Origin: Symsagittifera roscoffensis
Taxonomy: Eukaryota > Xenacoelomorpha > Acoela > Convolutidae
NCBI RefSeq assembly: GCF_963678635.1
Contig: NC_087065.1
Span: 70,639,573-70,703,572, forward strand
DNA length: 64,000 bases
Reading direction: 5' to 3'
The notes beneath the pieces were generated by a model that was not told the DNA's origin, ran no database searches, and worked only from the letters and a program-made list of their open reading frames with translations. Position 1 is the stretch's first letter, and every line of letters begins with the position of its first letter. A program made the translations under genes and the position numbers. Shown here in pieces: positions 10,670-22,921 of this stretch.

Positions 10670-11174
10670 CTGTAAATATTAAATCAATTTAAAAACGTAA
10701 ACACGCCTTCATTTTTCGGTTCAAAAAAGAACTTATCTTTTGAACTGAATTACGGTTATTTTGAACTATGGGTATTTCAGATATTAGTTTAAATCTATGA
10801 GTTGCTGAAGTTAAAGGTTGATAGAGCAAGCATTACACGCAATCCTAGGGTGCCAATATGATTGAATGCGTTCGCCGAAGTTATTGTTACGACCATTGAA
10901 AGTAGGGAGGAATTTTGTATTCGGTTAAGTTTTAATTTTTTCTTTTTTTTTTGTTTTCCACACAGAATTAGCTACCACAAATAATCATTGGAGTGAATCA
11001 AGTGATATATCGTATTAAAACCCTTTCAGTCGTAATTCAAACAATACAAAAAAATAATCAAAAAAAATCTTACATTTTACAACACGTGTTGGACCAACAA
11101 ATTTATCAACAAGAAAAGTTTTCACGATTTCAATAAAGCTAATACCCTCAAAATTCCCTGTTTTTTCATGCTTA

Positions 11175-13859
11175 GTCTATATCATGCCACACTGAACACA
11201 AAAAGCAAAGCTGAGAACCAAAAAAAAAACAAAAACCAACAAACCTTGAGCAAAAAAATTCGAAGTCATGAAAAACATTTTTATATCGGTGGTCTTACTA
11301 TGGCTCTTAAAAAGCTGTGATGCCAGCAAAATCCAATATAGAAAAATTTAGGCATATAGATTTACAAATTAAATTCAAATAAACAATTAAACAGCAAAAT
11401 TTGAAAAAAAAACTTTTAAAAAAATTAATTGATCTTTTTTTTTGTTTTTCTAGTCCTTTTTCCACAAAAACGTTGTCTAATTTGCTTATCTTACTTACCA
11501 TGACTGTCGAATCTGAAGTTCTAACTTGTCGTCCAAATCCTTTCATCAAACCACGCAGAAAAAAACCCTTGTTTCGTGTTTTTTGAAAGTTGCTTTTTTA
11601 GTATATCCAGTTTTTCATTGTTTTGACCACCTCTCCAGTTTTTGTAGCACCTTTTCTTTTACTTCGGAACATACAACACCACGTGTAGGAACCAACAAGT
11701 TGCCACCATGATGTTTTCAAGATTAGTTTGAATGCAATACTGAACACGAAAACAAAGCTGAGCAGCTAAAGAAAAACTAATATCAACAAAATTTTAGAAA
11801 AAAAAACATTTCGAATTCGTGTAAAAACATTCTTATATCGGTGGTCTTACTATGGCCAATTTTGAAAAAAAAATCTAAGCAAAAAAAAACAAAAACAGAA
11901 AAATTCAAGCAAATCTGAGAAAACAAAATTTAGTTGATTTATTATCAAAAACATAGTAGTTTTTGCAAACATTCTAACTCGTATGATCCCTATAATGCCC
12001 AAAAGTAAGCCTTTTATAAAAAATTACCAAAAATTACAAGTAATAATCTGTTAGTTAAAAATTTTTACACATGCCATAAATCATGCCATACTGAACACAA
12101 AAGGCAAAGCTGAGAACCAAAAAAAAAACAAAAACCAACAAACCTTGAGCAAAAAAATTCGAAGTCATGAAAAACATTTTTATATCGGTGGTCTTACTAT
12201 GGCTCTTAAAAAGCTGTGATGCCAGCAAAATCCAATATAGAAAAATTTAGGCATATAGATTTACAAATTAAATTCAAATAAACAATTAAACAGCAAAATT
12301 TGAAAAAAAAAACTTTTATAAAAATTAATTGATCTTTTTTTTTGTTTTTCTAGTCCTTTTTCCACAAAAACGTTGTCTAATTTGCTTATTTTACTTGTCA
12401 TGACTGTCGAATCTGAAGTTCTAACTTGTCGTCCAAATCCTTTCATCAAACCACGCAGAAAAAAACCTTTGTTTCGTGTTTTTTGAAAGTTGCTTTTTTA
12501 GTATATCCAGTTTTTCATTGTTTTGACCACCTCTCCAGTTTTTGTAGCACTTTTTTTTTACTTCGGAACATAAAACACCACGTGTAGGAACCAACAAGTT
12601 GCCACCATGATGTTTTCAAGATTAGTTTGAATGCAATACTGAACACGAAAACAAAGCTGAGCAGCTAAAGAAAAACTAATATCAACAAAATTTTAGAAAA
12701 AAAAACATTTCGAATTCGTGTAAAAACATTCTTATATCGGTGGTCTTACTATGGCCAATTTTGAAAAAAAATCTAAGCAAAAAAAACAAAAACAGAAAAA
12801 TTCAAGCAAATCTGAGAAAACAAAATTTAGTTGATTTATTATCAAAAACATAGTAGTTTTTGCAAACATTCTAACTCGTATGATCCCTATAATGCCCAAA
12901 AGTAAGCCTTTTATAAAAAATTACCAAAAATTACAAGTAATAATCTGTTAGTTAAAAATTTTTACTCATGCCATAAATCATGCCATACTGAACACAAAAG
13001 GCAAAGCTGAGAACCAAAAAAAAACAAAAACCAACAAACCTTGAGCAAAAAAATTCGAAATCATGAAAAACATTTTTATATCGGTGGTCTTACTATGGCT
13101 CTTAAAAAGCTGTGATGCCAGCAAAATCCAATATAGAAAAATTTAGGCATATAGATTTACAAATTAAATTCAAATAAACAATTAAACAGCAAAATTTGAA
13201 AAAAAAAACTTTTAAAAAAATTAATTGATCTTTTTTTTTGTTTTTCTAGTCCTTTTTCCACAAAAACGTTGTCTAATTTGCTTATTTTACTTACCATGAC
13301 TGTCGAATCTGAAGTTCTAACTTGTCGTCCAAATCCTTTCATCAAACCACGCAGAAAAAAACCCTTGTTTCGTGTTTTTTGAAAGTTGCTTTTTTAGTAT
13401 ATCCAGTTTTTCATTGTTTTGACCACCTCTCCAGTTTTTGTAGCACTTTTTTTTTACTTCGGAACATACAACACCACGTGTAGGAACCAACAAGTTGCCA
13501 CCATGATGTTTTCAAGATTAGTTTGAATGCAATACTGAACACGAAAACAAAGCTGAGCAGCTAAAGAAAAACTAATATCAACAAAATTTTAGAAAAAAAA
13601 AACATTTCGAATTCGTGTAAAAACATTCTTATATCGGTGGTCTTACTATGGCCAATTTTGAAAAAAAATCTAAGCAAAAAAATAAAAACAGAAAAATTCA
13701 AGCAAATCTGAGAAAACAAAATTTAGTTGATTTATTATCAAAAACATAGTAGTTTTTGCAAACATTCTAACTCGTATGATCCCTATAATGCCCAAAAGTA
13801 AGCCTTTTATAAAAAATTACCAAAAATTACAAGTAATAATCTGTTAGTTAAAAATTTTT
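11175..13859 (+). repeat. Three ~0.9 kb near-identical tandem units, each with two related sub-modules
   Basis: The units span about 11175-12066, 12067-12965 and 12966-13859 and differ at only a few positions, mostly homopolymer lengths. Each contains two related sub-modules. Both begin CTGAACAC with AAAGCTGAG and both carry TATATCGGTGGTCTTACTAT about 100 bp later; their starts alternate about 550 and 350 bp apart. Each unit ends GTAATAATCTGTTAGTTAAA. A third, more diverged sub-module precedes unit 1 at about 11080-11175 (ACAACACGTGTTGGACCAAC). The open frames inside (repeated 62-80 codon ORFs starting MMKGFGRQVR on the minus strand) are copied with the repeat and show no domain. Confidence 0.85.
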
Positions 13860-15120
13860 GAAAAAAACTAGCGTTTAACGCACCTTCGGTGCTTCGAAAT
13901 TTTTCGACAACTCATGAAAAACCGCATATTTTGGAAACAACATCTGCAAACTTTTAGTGTACTCTGACTGCACCCAATTACAGGGTTGCTCATTTCGAAC
14001 TTTTAATTTTTTGAATTCCCTTTTTAAAAGTGTCATCTCGAAAACTTAATGGGCCTCTGGAGAAATTTAGAGGCCCGGTTTGCAACCACTGAGATTCCCT
14101 GAAAGCACTCTACTATAGGGTTAGGAATCCAAAATTTTGTGAATTTTTTTTAAACCTAAGTTTCCGAAAAAAAAAATTGAAAAAACGTCTTATCTCAGAA
14201 ACTAAAAGGATTTGAGCATTCATATTAAGAGGCAAGATTTGAGACGACTGGTTATACGCTGACAATGAGGTTGTATCTTCATCAAGTTAGTAGTTTAAAA
14301 TTTTTTCAATTTCTTTGTAGATAAGTTCTTTGAGAAATTTTGAAAAAATCAAAAAACTTCACATCTCGGAAACTTAAAGCATTTGAACAGTCGCGTTTAG
14401 CAGTCGCATGTGGCAAAATTTGCAACTATTTAGAGTACCCTGACAACACCGAACTATAGCGTTGGGAATTTCAAATTTTGAAAAATAATTAATTTAAACT
14501 TTCTGAAAATTTGGAAAAAAAATCACAAAAAACGTCACATCTCAAAAACTACAAAGAATTGAGCAGTCATACTTGGAGGCAAGATTCGCAATTAATGAGA
14601 GTAATCTGAGAGCACCTAACTACAGGGTTGGGAACTTCAGATTTTTAAAAACTAATAATAATTTAAGTTTTCTGAAAATTTTTGAAAAAATCAGAAAAAA
14701 CGTTATATCTCGAAAATTACAAAGAATTGAGCGGTCATATTTGGAGGCAAGATTTGTAACTGCTTAGAGTACTCTGACAGTACCCAACTACAAGGTTGGG
14801 AATTTCAGATTTTGCGAAAAAAAACTAATATAAGTTTTCTGAAAATTTTTGAAAAAATCACAAAAAACGTCATATCTCGAAAAATACAAGGATTTGAACA
14901 GTCATATTTGGAGGCAAGATTTGTAACTCCTTAGAGTACTCTGACAGCAACAAACTACAGGGTTGGGAACTTCAAGTTATGTAAATTATTTTGTTATTTG
15001 AAATTTCTGAAAATTTTTTGAAAAAATCTCAAAAAAATCGTCTTATCTCGTTAACTAAAATGATTCGGGCATTCAAAAATGGAGGCCAAATTCGCAACCC
15101 CTTATTCGATATTGGGCTGT
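13860..15120 (+). repeat. Tandem array of about seven ~170 bp diverged units
   Basis: Successive units share ATATCTCGAAAA, GGAGGCAAGATTTG, TAGAGTACTCTGACAG, CAACTACAGGGTTGGGAA and TTCTGAAAATTTTTGAAAAA. The core ATCTCGAAA or its variants recur near 14035, 14195, 14367, 14538, 14706, 14875 and 15045. The units have diverged by point changes, so the array is older than the 0.9 kb array beside it. A small hairpin (GCACCTTCGGTGC) marks its left edge near 13880. Confidence 0.8.
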
Positions 15121-15289
15121 TGAATTTAAACTCGGTAAAATAACCACTAAAATCAAATTGGAAAATCGAACAAAAAACTCTTAACCATTGTAAAATACGA
15201 TATAGCTTAAGCATGCAAAAATAATACGTTGAAAAAGCTTAAACATGGCGAGATAGTGAAGCCCGCATTTAAATATATAATAGATTCTT

Positions 15290-18140
15290 CCTTCCTAAAA
15301 GCAATGTAGGCAAAAGAAACTTCAATTTTTGTTCATAGTGAAATTTTGGCAGAACACATTGATAACTTCAAAAAACGTTCACGGCATGAAATGAGCCTTA
15401 AACAGCAAACGCTTCAATATTTTTTTTAGTTCTTTTGAGTTCAACCTTCATAAAATAAACAATTTAAACTTAAAGATACTACAAACTTTTTCTGATAGCT
15501 TCAGTATTTCATTAAAATCTCAGAAAAAAATCAATAATCCGAAACGTTCCTCAAAACTTTTCAAACTGACCCTCGAAAACAGGCTGACAAAAATTTGCCT
15601 TAAAAATGAGAAGAAAAACTTTCCTTTTTTAATATTCACCCACGCGCAATGCCAGGTATGAAATAATTATCTGATTCTTTTATAAACACAATTTTTGGAC
15701 CAATTGGTTAGTGTGTTGACAAATGACTGAATCATTTTTGTGCATGATGTTTCAAATAAAAAGGCTGTCATTTCTAAATTGTAAACCAGAGTTTCCTTAA
15801 TTTGATTTTCAAAAGTAGGGTTTCTTTTTTTTAAAAACTAAGCAACCGCTTCCTACTGCTTTTGAGGAATTTTATGATGCGTTTGCATGTTAGTCTCACA
15901 AACAATATTTTAAACAAATTGTGTTAATTTCGTCACAATTACAGCAACGCATGTTTTTTACGTGAATTTGCTAAGAACGCAGCAGCAGTCAAAGTTAAAC
16001 GTCAATATCTCAAAAAATATGCAGTTAAAGGTAGGAAATGAAGCAATTGTACAAAACAAAATTTTCACGAGATTGACACTGATTTCATGACAACTTTTTA
16101 GGAAAGGTCAACAGAGAAGGTCGACCCAATTTTTAGATTAAAACTCGTCTGATATTTGCCGAAGTAAAAAGACGCTCGAAAAATTTTGCCTTGCACATAC
16201 AGGCTTAAGTTTCAGCAAGTACAGCAGCAAGTTGTACGCAGATGATAATAGCGGGAACCATTTACTGCACCTGTTAAAATAATTGTCGAAATTACTTTCC
16301 ACGTCATAAAACTTTCTTTAAAGCGCCAAAACAGTTGGAAAAGATGAAAGACTTGAAAAACCTCTTAGTTTATGAAACAACTTGGAGTAACAAAAAATCT
16401 TCACCAATTTCGAGTTTAAAAAATTCAGTTACAGAAAGACCGTTTTTGGGATCCTAATTATGAATGATAAAAACAGGTTTAATTTGGTGCCACGCATTAA
16501 TTGTGCTTATTTCTTTGAAAAACTTGCCAATGCAGAAAAAACTGCAGTATTTACAAGCGATCGCAACAATGAAATTCGAAATTGTTTTAATGCAACGTCA
16601 TGTAGTGGTAAATTGATAACCTAGTTCGACAAGCATCGGAAATTTTTTGCACAGAGGAGAAGCGAAGGTTCGCACCACTTGCAAATTAACAAAATCATGG
16701 TGATAATTGCGACAATTTTAACTCCATTGACCTCTACAAATCTCACACAAAACCTTTTGTGCGAAATTAACAACAGTTCCAGGTAGTAATCTGTTAGTTA
16801 AAATTTTAAAAATTTTCTTTCTTCGTTCTTGAAAGCAAAATAGGCAATGGTTACATAAAGGCACTACAATTATCGAAAAGCGCATTATCGAAAACCTTCA
16901 CTGTTTATTTTGGCTTGTTGTTTATTTAAGTTCAACATTCATAAAATAGAAATTTAAAGTTGAGTTAACAACAAACGTTTTCTAGTAGCTTCAAAAATGT
17001 TATAGGTTTGAGCTCAATAATCCAAGATCTTCAAAACCATTTCTCAAATTATAATATTAGTTTAAGCTGACCATCGAAAACAGGCTGATGAAAAATTTCC
17101 TAAAACGAAAAGTAGAAAAAATTTCCTGTTTTTGCAACTTTTCCAGCACGCGCATTGCCAGGTATGAAAAAACGTCCGTTACTGTTTAATAACGCATTTT
17201 TTGGACAAAAAATTTATCATGTTAACAAATGCATAAATAATTTTTGTACATGGTTTTTCAATTGAAACGGCAGTCATTTCCAAACCATGAACTTGCGTTT
17301 CCGCAACGTCAAATGTTTTAGGAAAAAAAAATTTTTGAAGAAAAAACAGACAATCATTCCCCACTGTTTTTGTGGAAAATCATAATTTCTGTACATCTAG
17401 TCCCGGAAACATAGCATTTTCAGCATATTTTCAGAGTTAGAAAAATGAAAAGTAGAAAAAAATTTTTTTTTTGGCAAAATTTCCGCCTACGAGCAGTGAG
17501 AGGTATAAAAAATATATCTTTTTTGTAAAAAAGCAACTTTTGAACACACTGGTTAGCTTGTCGACAAACCAATCAATAGTTTTTGTAAATGGTGTTTTCA
17601 ACAAAAAGGCTGTCATTTCCAAATTATGAACTAGAGTTGTGAGTTACAAAAAAAAATTCTTTTCATCAAAATTGCAGCAACGCAAACTTATTTGGCGATT
17701 TAGCTAGAAACGCAACCGCCGTCAAAGTTAAACGTCAATATGTCAAAAAAATATGCTATTAAGGGTAGGAAAAGAAGCAAATTTATCATACAAATTTTTT
17801 CACGAGAACGACACTGATTTAGAGACAACCTTTTCAGACAGGTTAGCAGAAAAGGTCGACCAAACTTTTCCAATAAAAAACGTCTCATGGTTGCCGAAAA
17901 GTTTTGCCTTGCACATATGGGCTTAAGTTTCAGCGAGTACAGCATCAATTCATAAGCGGTTGATATTGGCGGGAACCATTTACTGCACCTGTGAAAATGA
18001 TTGTCCAATTTACCTTCCATTTTGTGAAAAATTCTTTAAAGAGTCAAAACAGTTCGAAAAGATGAAAGCCTTTTTAAAAGTCTCACAGTTTATAAAACAA
18101 CCGGAATAAAAAAATCTGCGTTAACTTCGAGTCTGTTATT
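15290..18140 (+). repeat. Two diverged ~1.3-1.5 kb direct repeats
   Basis: Copy A (about 15290-16800) and copy B (about 16830-18140) share colinear blocks: GTTCAACCTTCATAAAATA; CGAAAACAGGCTGA; CGCAATGCCAGGTATGAAA; GTCAAAGTTAAACGTCAATA; TTTTGCCTTGCACATA; GGGAACCATTTACTGCACCT. Copy A ends with the same GTAATCTGTTAGTTAAAA tail as the 0.9 kb units and carries the hairpin module CGAAGGTTCGCACCACTTGC at 16652-16690. Copy B has its own internal partial duplication around 17440-17640. There are no intact long frames; probably parts of one large non-autonomous element family. Confidence 0.75.
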
Positions 18141-18650
18141 TAATAAAAAAATTAATAACGACAAGATTTTTTGTGAATCTTAAGTATGAATGATAAAACA
18201 GGTTTAATTTGATACTACGCTTTAATCGGGATTATTTTTTTTGAGGAAACTGCAAAAAACAGTCAGTATTTTTGTGATCGCAACAAAAAAGATGGAAATG
18301 ATTTTGTTACACCGTCCTGTAGCGTTATATTGATAACTAAGCCTGACAAGTATCGGAGTTTTCTCTCACAGTTTATGAAACAACCGGAATAAAAAAATCT
18401 GCGTTAACTTCGAGTCTGTTGTTTAATAAAAAAATTAATAACAACAAGATTTTTTTGTGAATCTTAACTATGAATGATTAAACAGGTTTAATTTGATACA
18501 ACGCTTTAATCGGGATTTTTTTTTGAAGAAACTGCAAAAAACAGTCAGTATTTTTGTGATCGCAACAAGAAAGATGGAAATGATTTTGTTACACCGTCCT
18601 GTAGCGTTATATTGATAACTCAGCCTGACAAGTATCGGAGTTTTCTCCTC
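18090..18650 (+). repeat. Two-copy ~280 bp tandem duplication
   Basis: The segment from about 18090 to 18368 is repeated almost identically at 18369-18650 (AAACAACCGGAATAAAAAAA, CTGCGTTAACTTCGAGTCTG, TTTAATCGGGAT, CACCGTCCTGTAGCGTTATA). It is followed by a decayed CGCAACACTTGCTATAAC module, the usual right boundary of this family. Confidence 0.85.
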
Positions 18651-19450
18651 CGCAACACTTGCTATAACAAAAACATAACAAAACAAAAATTAGCAGACAA
18701 TAAAATCAGCTAAAAAAGCTGATCAAGACAATTGAGAGCTAAATTTGCATCGAAACTGAACTTACGAAGCAATACAGAGTCGAAGCTTTTCGAGCAGACA
18801 TCCGTTGAGCAAAAAAAAGAACTCAATAAAAATTAAATGTTTACTGAAAGCTAAATTACCCACTCATATAACTCAAACCAATAGGAAGTTTGTGTTTGAT
18901 TCACTCATCCAACGATGCAATATAGGATTAGGTTGAACCCGGAAAAATTTTACGCCAATTAAAAAAAAACGAAATTGTACCAAACCAGAACTGGTAAATT
19001 TGAAACTAATATGAAAACAGATATCGAATAGAAAGGATAGCTCAAAATATGTCTGTTCGTTGACAAAAACGCAGGTTTGAGAACACAAGTTGTTTACAGA
19101 AAAAATTATTTCAGAGAAAAAGTCTATATTCCGAACTGATAACGCTTACTGATCGCGAGCATAAAAATAGCATATGTAATATTTCCAGCAGATCATCCGA
19201 CGCACCAGAATTTCAGAAAAGAAATAGAAAAAAAACAAAACTGAAATTCCGCAACAAACTTGTAGTTCAATAACCTCTGGCAATGGGGTTTTAAAAAAGC
19301 TCTGTGCCAATGGGGTTTTCAAAAAAGTGCTCAGAAGTTTAAAAGAAAGCTGAAACTTCCAAAACAGTCTGAGGCCACGGGAATTGAGCCGACAAAGAAC
19401 AGAAAGACAATAGTCCAAAAAAGCAGAAAAAATATAGTTCGCAAAAAATC

Positions 19451-19505
19451 AGGTCCCAGTCCGATTCGAACCACAATCGTTTCTCGGTTCAGGCAGGTGT
19501 GTTAC
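19451..19505 (-). repeat. tRNA-derived SINE head, interrupted by a hAT MITE
   Basis: On the minus strand this reads as a tRNA 3' half with a perfect B-box core GGTTCGAATC. The A-box side (AGAGGTAACACACCTGCC) is split from sequence at 19868 onward by the 347 bp MITE. With the MITE removed, the head runs on into 19868-19890. It is not a working tRNA: the stems do not pair well and it is interrupted. Related heads sit at 42751-42822 and 56485-56560. Confidence 0.55.
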
Positions 19506-19512
19506 CTCTACT

Positions 19513-19859
19513 CAGGGGCGGATCTAGGACTTTCTCGAGGAGTTGGGACGGATTGTTTTTTAAAAATCGAAAATTTTGTCGACTTTTGTTTTAGGTCGAC
19601 CAAATTGATTTTCTGAGCTCTCCCAAATCACTATAAAGACCTAATTTTGAAAAAAAATTCTGCGCCGCAGGCAATATTTTGAAAAAATAGGCCAAAAAAG
19701 TGTTTTTCGGCGCGCGCTCCTCCCTCAAAATTAGTATAAAATGGCGCCAAGGCGCTTTTAGAAAAATTTTAGGGTCAGTCAGCCAAAAATGGATATCTCA
19801 AAAAATACAAAGGGGGGACTACAATTCCCTTCTCCCCCTCGCCCCCAAATCCGCCACTG
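19513..19859. mobile_element. hAT-type MITE, 347 bp, perfect 8-bp target duplication
   Basis: The left terminus is CAGGGGCGGATCTAGG. The right terminus read inward is CAGTGGCGGATTTGGG. The flanks CCTCTACT at 19505-19512 and 19860-19867 are identical, giving the 8-bp duplication expected of hAT elements. The interior has AGGTCGACCAAATTGATTTT, a GGCGCGCGCTCC block and TTTTAGGGTCAGTCAGCC, shared with copies near 33870, 48000 and 58745. It has no transposase frame, so it depends on an autonomous hAT elsewhere. Confidence 0.92.
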
Positions 19860-19869
19860 CCTCTACTCC

Positions 19870-22015
19870 AGATGCGCTGATAGCTTCAGAATTTGTTACT
19901 AGCAGGCAGGAAAAAAATGATAGGCAATAATTCCAAAAAATCATAAGCCACAACTAAAACTTCAATATTTTGTCAGAAATGATCTTCTTTTGGCAGAGAG
20001 CTTGTCTAGAAACGCAATCAATGGCGCTTAATATGAATACAAAAGCAATTATTTAGCGACGATTTGAACTAAAATTTCAATTCCAAAATTTAAACGTTTT
20101 GCGCCATCCAAATTAAAACATGAACATTATGTTTTCCTTGAAACGACTCAAAACGACACTAAAGCGATGAAAAATAACCAAAATCAGCTGAAAAATAATA
20201 AACTCGAGCACAGTTAAGTTTTTAAGCAGTCCCAGACGCATTCGTTACCTCCTGGCCAAGTATGCAGGAGACACAAGAAACTTGAATTCATTATGAACCC
20301 AGCCTGAATTCAACATTTCTAGTTTTGCCCATTCGGTGAACAAAACTATTTACGTGAAAAAAATTCCACTGCCCGATTGCAATTTACTCGCTTCTCGCAA
20401 AGGCAATCAACACGAGAACAATTTTTTAAAAAAACGTTGCTAACTACATCAGTTGTGAAATAAAAACCACTATTTTAAAGGACAAACAAAACAAAATCGG
20501 TAAAAATGCTTTAGAAGAGTTTTGTTCCCACTGAAATATTTTACACAGCGCCTTTCCAACACAAGCAAAAAAACGTTAAAATTAGATCAAGAGAAGCGAA
20601 AAAAGGAGAAAAGAAAAAGAAACGCAAAAGAAGCTTTGATAAACGAGCTATTTTGCAATCTGCCGGAACCAAACCACCGACCTAGAGGTAAGGAGCCTCA
20701 AATCCCCTAGCTTGCAGATGTGATAAAAAAACTATGGCTAATTGTCTGATTTTTCCTCATAATTTTGAGTAAATGATTTAGGTATCATTTAAAAGCCCTA
20801 CTGCTGGTGATTCAAAATCTGAAAAGATTTTTAAAAAGTTAATGCCTAAGTGCCGAGAATAAGTGGTCTGATTTTTGTGACTAAATTAGACAGAGGCTGA
20901 CTGAGGAAATCGATTAAATGCTGAAAAAATTGCTCCTGATCATTCAGTTTTTTAAGCTGATAATTACTATCTTGAGTTTTCCACCTAATTCAAAAGCCGA
21001 TTCCAGCAACATCTAATTATACCGCACAAAAAATTTTCATCTGACCACTTTTCCAATTGGTAAGAAACTTTAACGTAGGGCGATGTTTGTTCTTCAACTT
21101 TCTGGTTTAGTTTAAAAATTTCTTTTTGAAATGATTAAGGTGGTTTGGAGATTATCTGCTATTTGCTCAGCAATCAATAACTTTTCTCAATGATAAGAAA
21201 TGAACAAGATTATATCGAAAAGAAATCAAATAGTAAAATAACCGAACTGTCAGTAAAACGCCAAATGATTTTCTGAAAAAATAGTACAATTTTAAAACAT
21301 TTTTCCACTTTTAAGTTTAATTGCAGTTTGCAACGTAGTCGTCCTGTCCTATTTTTGCTTCAGTTAATCGAGAGGGGAAATCTTCTTTCATTTAATAAAA
21401 CAAATCTTTTGATAAATAAAATCAAGCATGTAAGATCGAAACAAAAAACCCACAAAGTGCGCAAAGATTCTAAGTTGTTGTGAATGTAGCACAAAATGTT
21501 CTGATTGCAGTTATTCTCGAGAAAAATTCCCGTTGATTTTCTCTTTCTGTACGGATTTTGAGAAGAGAAATTTACAATTTTTTTCTTTCATGATTTGTAA
21601 TATGAGCTGTAAATGCAAAATGAATGTCAACATTTTTTTGTGAATGTTTTTTGTTAAACTGTTTAGATTTAACACTGAAATTTTCTAACGGAGCTTCGCG
21701 GCTAGTTTTGTACTGCTAGAAGATTTTTGCTACTTCGGTACCTTTTTACTGGCTCCAATTTTCAGATGCGATCAACTCTCGACTAACTCTTTTAAATGAT
21801 ATATCAATCGACCTCTTCTGGCGGATAATTTTTGTGCCTGATTTTGCCTGAGAAAAAAAAGAAAAAATGAAAGTATAAAACTGAAAAGTATAAAAGTGTT
21901 TTACTTTCTTCATTTTTTCCTTAGCATTCACTTTCAGAAGCACAAAAAATTTCCTGGAACTTCGCCAAGAGTTTCCAATGGCTATAGTATTCTTTGCAAA
22001 ATTACACAGAAACGA
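19870..22015. other. Gene-free stretch with decayed repeats
   Basis: No exon is supported. A weak tRNA-like B-box remnant is at about 20660-20700 (minus strand). A degraded GCTTCGCGGC motif occurs at about 21690. The A+T content is high throughout. Confidence 0.45.
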
Positions 22016-22054
22016 AGCTGTACTTCATTCGAGAAATGGCAAAAACAGCTCTAA

Positions 22055-22910
22055 AAAGGCAAAACGCCGCCAACTGACAGATGGAAAAGAATAATGAACG
22101 CAATGAAACAAAAAAACTAATTTATTTTTTTTTTTGAAACTTCAACATTCGATTTTTGAAGAAACGAAGATACCCTTAAACTTCAAGAACATAGCCAACT
22201 AACAGTTGGAAAAAAGTAACAAACGAAAGAAACTGAAAAAAAACTGACACATTTTTTCTCAAACCTTCAACTTTTGACTTTCGAAGAAAAAAAATAGATG
22301 GCTTTAAAGCTCTTTGAATTTGTAGAACAAATTATGATGGACACCTTTTCGTTGAAATTAACCCAATTTGAGGTAACGTGATCAAAGATAAAACTTGTAA
22401 TTCAATGGGAAATCTGATAATTTATTCCCATTTTCGAAATTAGAAGTCGATCACGTTTTTTGAGACCTTTACACTTTTGCTGTTCGATAGTGGAGTTTGC
22501 CTTCCTTTTAACAATGGAAATGCATTGAACTTAAGAAGAAATTACCAGTCAAACCGCGAAAAACCAAAGTTAAGCGTGAACAAATTTTAAGACTTTTTCT
22601 GAAAAAAAATCAGCAAGACTTATATAAGAGTAAACATTTCATGATCGGTGTTCTTTGATAGAAGTAACCTAAATTGATAAAAATCGAATCATTAGATAAA
22701 TGTGTTATTCCGTTGCAAAATTTGAAAATGAAACTCCAATTTCGAAACTACAACTCGACTACGCAACCTTTACTTTTGCTGTTCGATAGTTGAGTTTGCT
22801 TTCCTTTTTACAAAAGATATAAACTGAATTCAAAACAATTCAAAAGTCAAACCGCGAAAAATCAAACTTGAGCGTGAACAATTCATGAAAAAAAATGTTA
22901 AAATCACGAA
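22055..22910 (+). repeat. Dispersed CCAAC/GTTGG repeat family, two adjacent units
   Basis: Units begin near TAGCCAACTAACAGTTGG (self-complementary CCAAC/GTTGG) and continue with GAAACTGAAAAAAAACTGAC, GATGGCTTTAAAGCTCTTTG, AGAAGTCGATCACGTTTTT, GTTCGATAGTGGAGTTTGCC and CAAACCGCGAAAAA. Similar units lie at 28195-28560, 30500-32530 and 60930-61600. This is one of the most abundant interspersed repeats in the window. Confidence 0.7.
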
Positions 22911-22921
22911 GACCCACACTA

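Noticed and set aside
12261-12449. Repeated MMKGFGRQVR frames in the 0.9 kb array (11307-11549, 12261-12449, 13157-13345)
   Set aside because: Copies follow the tandem repeat and their C-termini differ by frame shifts in homopolymers; no domain and no splice support.
15412-18020. Decayed protein-coding gene within the large direct repeats
   Set aside because: Conserved blocks show homopolymer indels and no preserved frame between copies, so there is no sign of coding constraint.
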